In this document: positions 6,109-7,320 of the stretch, in pieces | How the letters are laid out: every line of letters starts with the position of its first letter | How positions within the stretch are numbered: position 1 is the stretch's first letter | Assembly (NCBI GenBank): GCA_013619035.1 | Contig: JABXKX010000094.1 | Coordinates: 1-7,320 of the forward strand | DNA from: Peptostreptococcaceae bacterium | GTDB taxonomy: Bacteria > Bacillota_A > Clostridia > Peptostreptococcales > Acidaminobacteraceae | Length of the DNA stretch: 7,320 nucleotides | Direction of reading: 5' to 3' | Notes under the pieces: generated by a model | The model's database searches: none | Told to the model about the DNA's origin: nothing | What the model saw: only the letters and a program-made list of their open reading frames with translations | Made by a program: the position numbers and the translations under genes

Positions 6109-7320
6109 TTACATTGCTTCTTTTAATAATTCTATAGCTTTGTTGAGTTGCGGATCTTCATCTAAGTAGATTTCGACTGCTTCAGTCAACATTTTCACTG
6201 TTTCTGGATATAATGCGTACTTGTCATTTAAGTCATACTTCTCTTGAAATGCATTAAGCGCTAAAGAGGTCTTTTGATCATAATTGGCATTTAAGTCTAC
6301 ATCATAACCTAGAAACTTAAGTCTTTGTTGTGCACCATATACATTTAAACTTGTTATACCATAATGAGAAATTGATTCTTCCGTCATTGGTGCAAAAGTT
6401 TTAATGGATTCTATAGCCTCTGTACTCATTTCTTTTAGAATAATATCTGGTTCTACTCCAAGACCATTCACTTTTGTTTTTTCAGCTGAAAAGTATTCAG
6501 CAGTTGTAAGTTTCAAGGCATCATCTCCTGTCAGATGATACAAACTTTGAACAGTCCCTTTACCATAAGTTGTTTCGCCAATTAGTGTACCTTTTTCATT
6601 ATACTTAATCGCTCCAGCAAGAATTTCAGAAGCACTTGCTGAGCCATTGTTGATTAATACAGTTAAAGGATAGTTTAATGAAGGCAATTGTGCTTCTACA
6701 TTTTTTGCTAAGTTTCTATTATAATCAATATAAACAATATCTTCACCTTCATCTAAAAACCATTCTGCAATTTGTGTTACTTCATCAAGATACCCACCAG
6801 GATTATTTCTAAGGTCAATGACTAATGACTCCATCTGCTTACTATCTAAATCAAGCAAAGCTTTTTCAAACTCATCTGAAACACGACTACCAAATCGAAC
6901 AATTTTTATATAGCCAATATTATCTTCAAGCATTTCATAAGAAACATCTGGGATATTGATTAATTCCCTAACTATATCAAAGTGTAATACCACCCCACTC
7001 CGATTGAGTGTAATCTTAACTGTCGTTCCAGCTTCACCTTTAATCATGTCAATTCCCTTTTGATAAGTGATTGACGTAACATCGATTTCATCAACATGTG
7101 TTATGATATCTCCAGATTTCAGTCCTGCCTTTTCTGCTGGAGAACCTTCAATAGGTGTGATTATTTTGATTCTTCCATTGTCTTCTTCTATATAAATACC
7201 AATACCAATAAGCGTACCATTTAAATTCGAATAAAATTCTTCATATTCTTCTTCAGTAAAATAAACACTGTATTTATCCAATTGATCTAAAATGCCTTTA
7301 TAAGCTCCATCGATTAATTC
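6109..7320 (-). CDS. CtpB-like S41 carboxyl-terminal processing protease with PDZ and peptidoglycan-binding domains (5' end outside window)
   Basis: A serine protease that cleaves substrates near their C-termini outside the membrane. The frame is open to the right edge: upstream of the TTG at 7279-7281 it continues ELIDGAYKGILDQ, typical of this family, so TTG is an internal Leu and not the start. Counting from that Leu: PDZ domain about 22-107, S41 core about 120-280, with the catalytic Ser216 in GSASASE (codon 6634-6636), Lys241 in GKGTVQ (6559-6561) and Gln245 (6547-6549), all present with the usual Ser-Lys-Gln spacing of 25 and 4. A C-terminal peptidoglycan-binding-type domain spans about 312-370, followed by a short acidic helical tail. 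The missing part should hold the signal anchor. Bacillus CtpB of this architecture acts in sporulation signalling; the role here is open, and nearby envelope proteins are possible but unproven substrates. Confidence 0.92.
   Translation of the reverse strand, partial: ELIDGAYKGILDQLDKYSVYFTEEEYEEFYSNLNGTLIGIGIYIEEDNGRIKIITPIEGSPAEKAGLKSGDIITHVDEIDVTSITYQKGIDMIKGEAGTTVKITLNRSGVVLHFDIVRELINIPDVSYEMLEDNIGYIKIVRFGSRVSDEFEKALLDLDSKQMESLVIDLRNNPGGYLDEVTQIAEWFLDEGEDIVYIDYNRNLAKNVEAQLPSLNYPLTVLINNGSASASEILAGAIKYNEKGTLIGETTYGKGTVQSLYHLTGDDALKLTTAEYFSAEKTKVNGLGVEPDIILKEMSTEAIESIKTFAPMTEESISHYGITSLNVYGAQQRLKFLGYDVDLNANYDQKTSLALNAFQEKYDLNDKYALYPETVKMLTEAVEIYLDEDPQLNKAIELLKEAM

Overview
The window looks like an AT-rich, low-GC Gram-positive anaerobe, most likely a member of the Clostridia. 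The grounds are two secreted proteins with SLH (S-layer homology) domains, a CtpB-like S41 protease with a C-terminal peptidoglycan-binding domain, AGGAGG-type ribosome binding sites, and a piece of an A-type flavodiiron protein, a family typical of strict anaerobes. The very acidic, cysteine-free S-layer-like protein would suit a saline or calcium-rich setting, but that is inference.

Layout from right to left, following transcription on the minus strand. At 6109-7320 lies the 3' part of a secreted PDZ/S41 carboxyl-terminal protease whose 5' end is outside the window. It is followed by a hairpin terminator. The 5770-6108 gap carries a good promoter (extended -10) and a roughly 110-nt leader with two stem-loops, one almost at the predicted transcript 5' end. 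This leads into a 1332-codon gene (1771-5769) for a large SLH-anchored protein made of about nine Ig-like domains, the best candidate for a main S-layer protein of this cell. Two terminators in tandem (1709-1742 and 1657-1684) close that gene. A compact extended -10 promoter immediately after the second one drives a smaller SLH/Ig-like protein (182-1609).

The left 400 bases are abnormal. The plus strand opens inside a flavodiiron gene with textbook motifs up to about base 209, where the similarity stops. From about 205 to 380 the minus strand encodes a convincing tetratricopeptide repeat (TPR) fragment. This fragment is fused in frame to the C-terminal side of the small SLH protein just after an Ig-like domain ends. 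Three unrelated coding pieces therefore meet within about 200 bases, and the last codons of the minus-strand frame are simply antisense to conserved flavodiiron sequence. This is best read as a rearrangement breakpoint or an assembly or amplification chimera, and the C-terminus of the 475-aa protein should not be taken at face value.

Functionally, the two SLH proteins share the same N-terminal plan (signal peptide, three divergent SLH repeats, Ig-like domains) and probably both attach to the same cell-wall polysaccharide. The protease upstream acts in the same compartment, but the terminator and separate promoter argue against one operon. I see no clear evidence of a new defence, mobile or RNA-based system. 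The points of most interest are the mosaic left end, the structured S-layer leader, and the internal repeats and EF-hand-like loop of the large protein.
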